Positions 32,323 to 32,432 of a stretch of DNA of 32,432 bases are shown here, piece by piece. How positions within the stretch are numbered: position 1 is the stretch's first letter; the number at the start of each line of letters is the position of its first letter. The notes beneath the pieces are model-generated. The model was given only the letters and a program-made list of their open reading frames with translations, had not been told where the DNA came from and did not search any database. A program made the position numbers and the translations under genes. This DNA is from Waterburya agarophytonicola KI4 (GTDB taxonomy: Bacteria > Cyanobacteriota > Cyanobacteriia > Cyanobacteriales > Xenococcaceae), in NCBI RefSeq assembly GCF_020640915.1, contig NZ_JADWDC010000054.1, positions 1 to 32,432 on the forward strand. The letters run 5' to 3'.

Positions 32323-32432
32323 GGCTTGTTTCCTAATTCAACAATATGTGATTAATTTTGCCTAAGTACTTAACTAGCTGACTGCCTGACACAAGTAGCT
32401 GAAAGATAGACAGGGATAGATTGAAAGAAAAA

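Overview
The window comes from a cyanobacterium. Direct signs are about forty copies of the octamer GCGATCGC (HIP1, the highly iterated palindrome of cyanobacteria; fewer than one copy is expected by chance at this base composition), a photosystem I gene (psaK), the NblS/Hik33-type sensor kinase, a high-light-inducible one-helix protein, the phylloquinone methyltransferase MenG and a COP23-family protein. The DNA is AT-rich and gene-dense with short spacers, and most genes are chromosomal housekeeping. I cannot name a genus from sequence alone. No tRNA, rRNA, CRISPR array, complete insertion sequence or prophage was found.

Layout. (a) 1-590: the 3' part of an MscS-type channel gene whose 5' end is replaced by unrelated DNA with stop codons. 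(b) 0.6-5.7 kb: argF (-), a DUF1400 alpha/beta hydrolase (+), psaK (-), and a trpF-purD pair (+). (c) 5.8-9.7 kb: nblS (+), a zinc-ribbon membrane protein and a TIGR03792-like protein (both -), a phasin-like coiled-coil protein whose last codons are copied in a 13-bp tandem repeat, and a small FHA protein. (d) 9.7-13.3 kb: tlyA (-), a receiver plus histidine-kinase protein (+), purN (-), a 58-residue Hli protein (-) and queF (-). (e) 13.5-18.5 kb: a probable lipoprotein (-), an M23-type peptidase with an altered metal motif followed by recQ (+), and a Ca2+/cation antiporter (-). (f) 18.7-23.0 kb: an envelope and signalling block holding COP23, a small secreted acidic protein, an unknown secreted protein, a trypsin-like protease and a membrane Ser/Thr kinase; the last three form a minus-strand row. 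(g) 23.3-28.2 kb: menG and a DUF445 protein, ilvC, a small membrane protein, recR (apparently starting at ATT) and a four-helix membrane protein. (h) 28.3-32.3 kb: a coiled-coil membrane protein, panD (-), an aminotransferase (-) and a GH13 sugar phosphorylase (+).

Together the genes serve amino-acid synthesis (argF, trpF, ilvC), purine synthesis (purD, purN), cofactors and tRNA modification (panD, menG, queF), DNA repair (recQ, recR) and light-stress signalling (nblS, hli, psaK). The best candidate for an undescribed system is the kinase, trypsin-like protease and secreted-protein row at 19.9-23.0 kb with COP23 and the acidic secreted protein facing it. This rests on gene order, predicted export and co-orientation only. 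Other points worth checking are the ATT start of recR, the HLD motif in the M23 protein, and a terminator built from two HIP1 sites.
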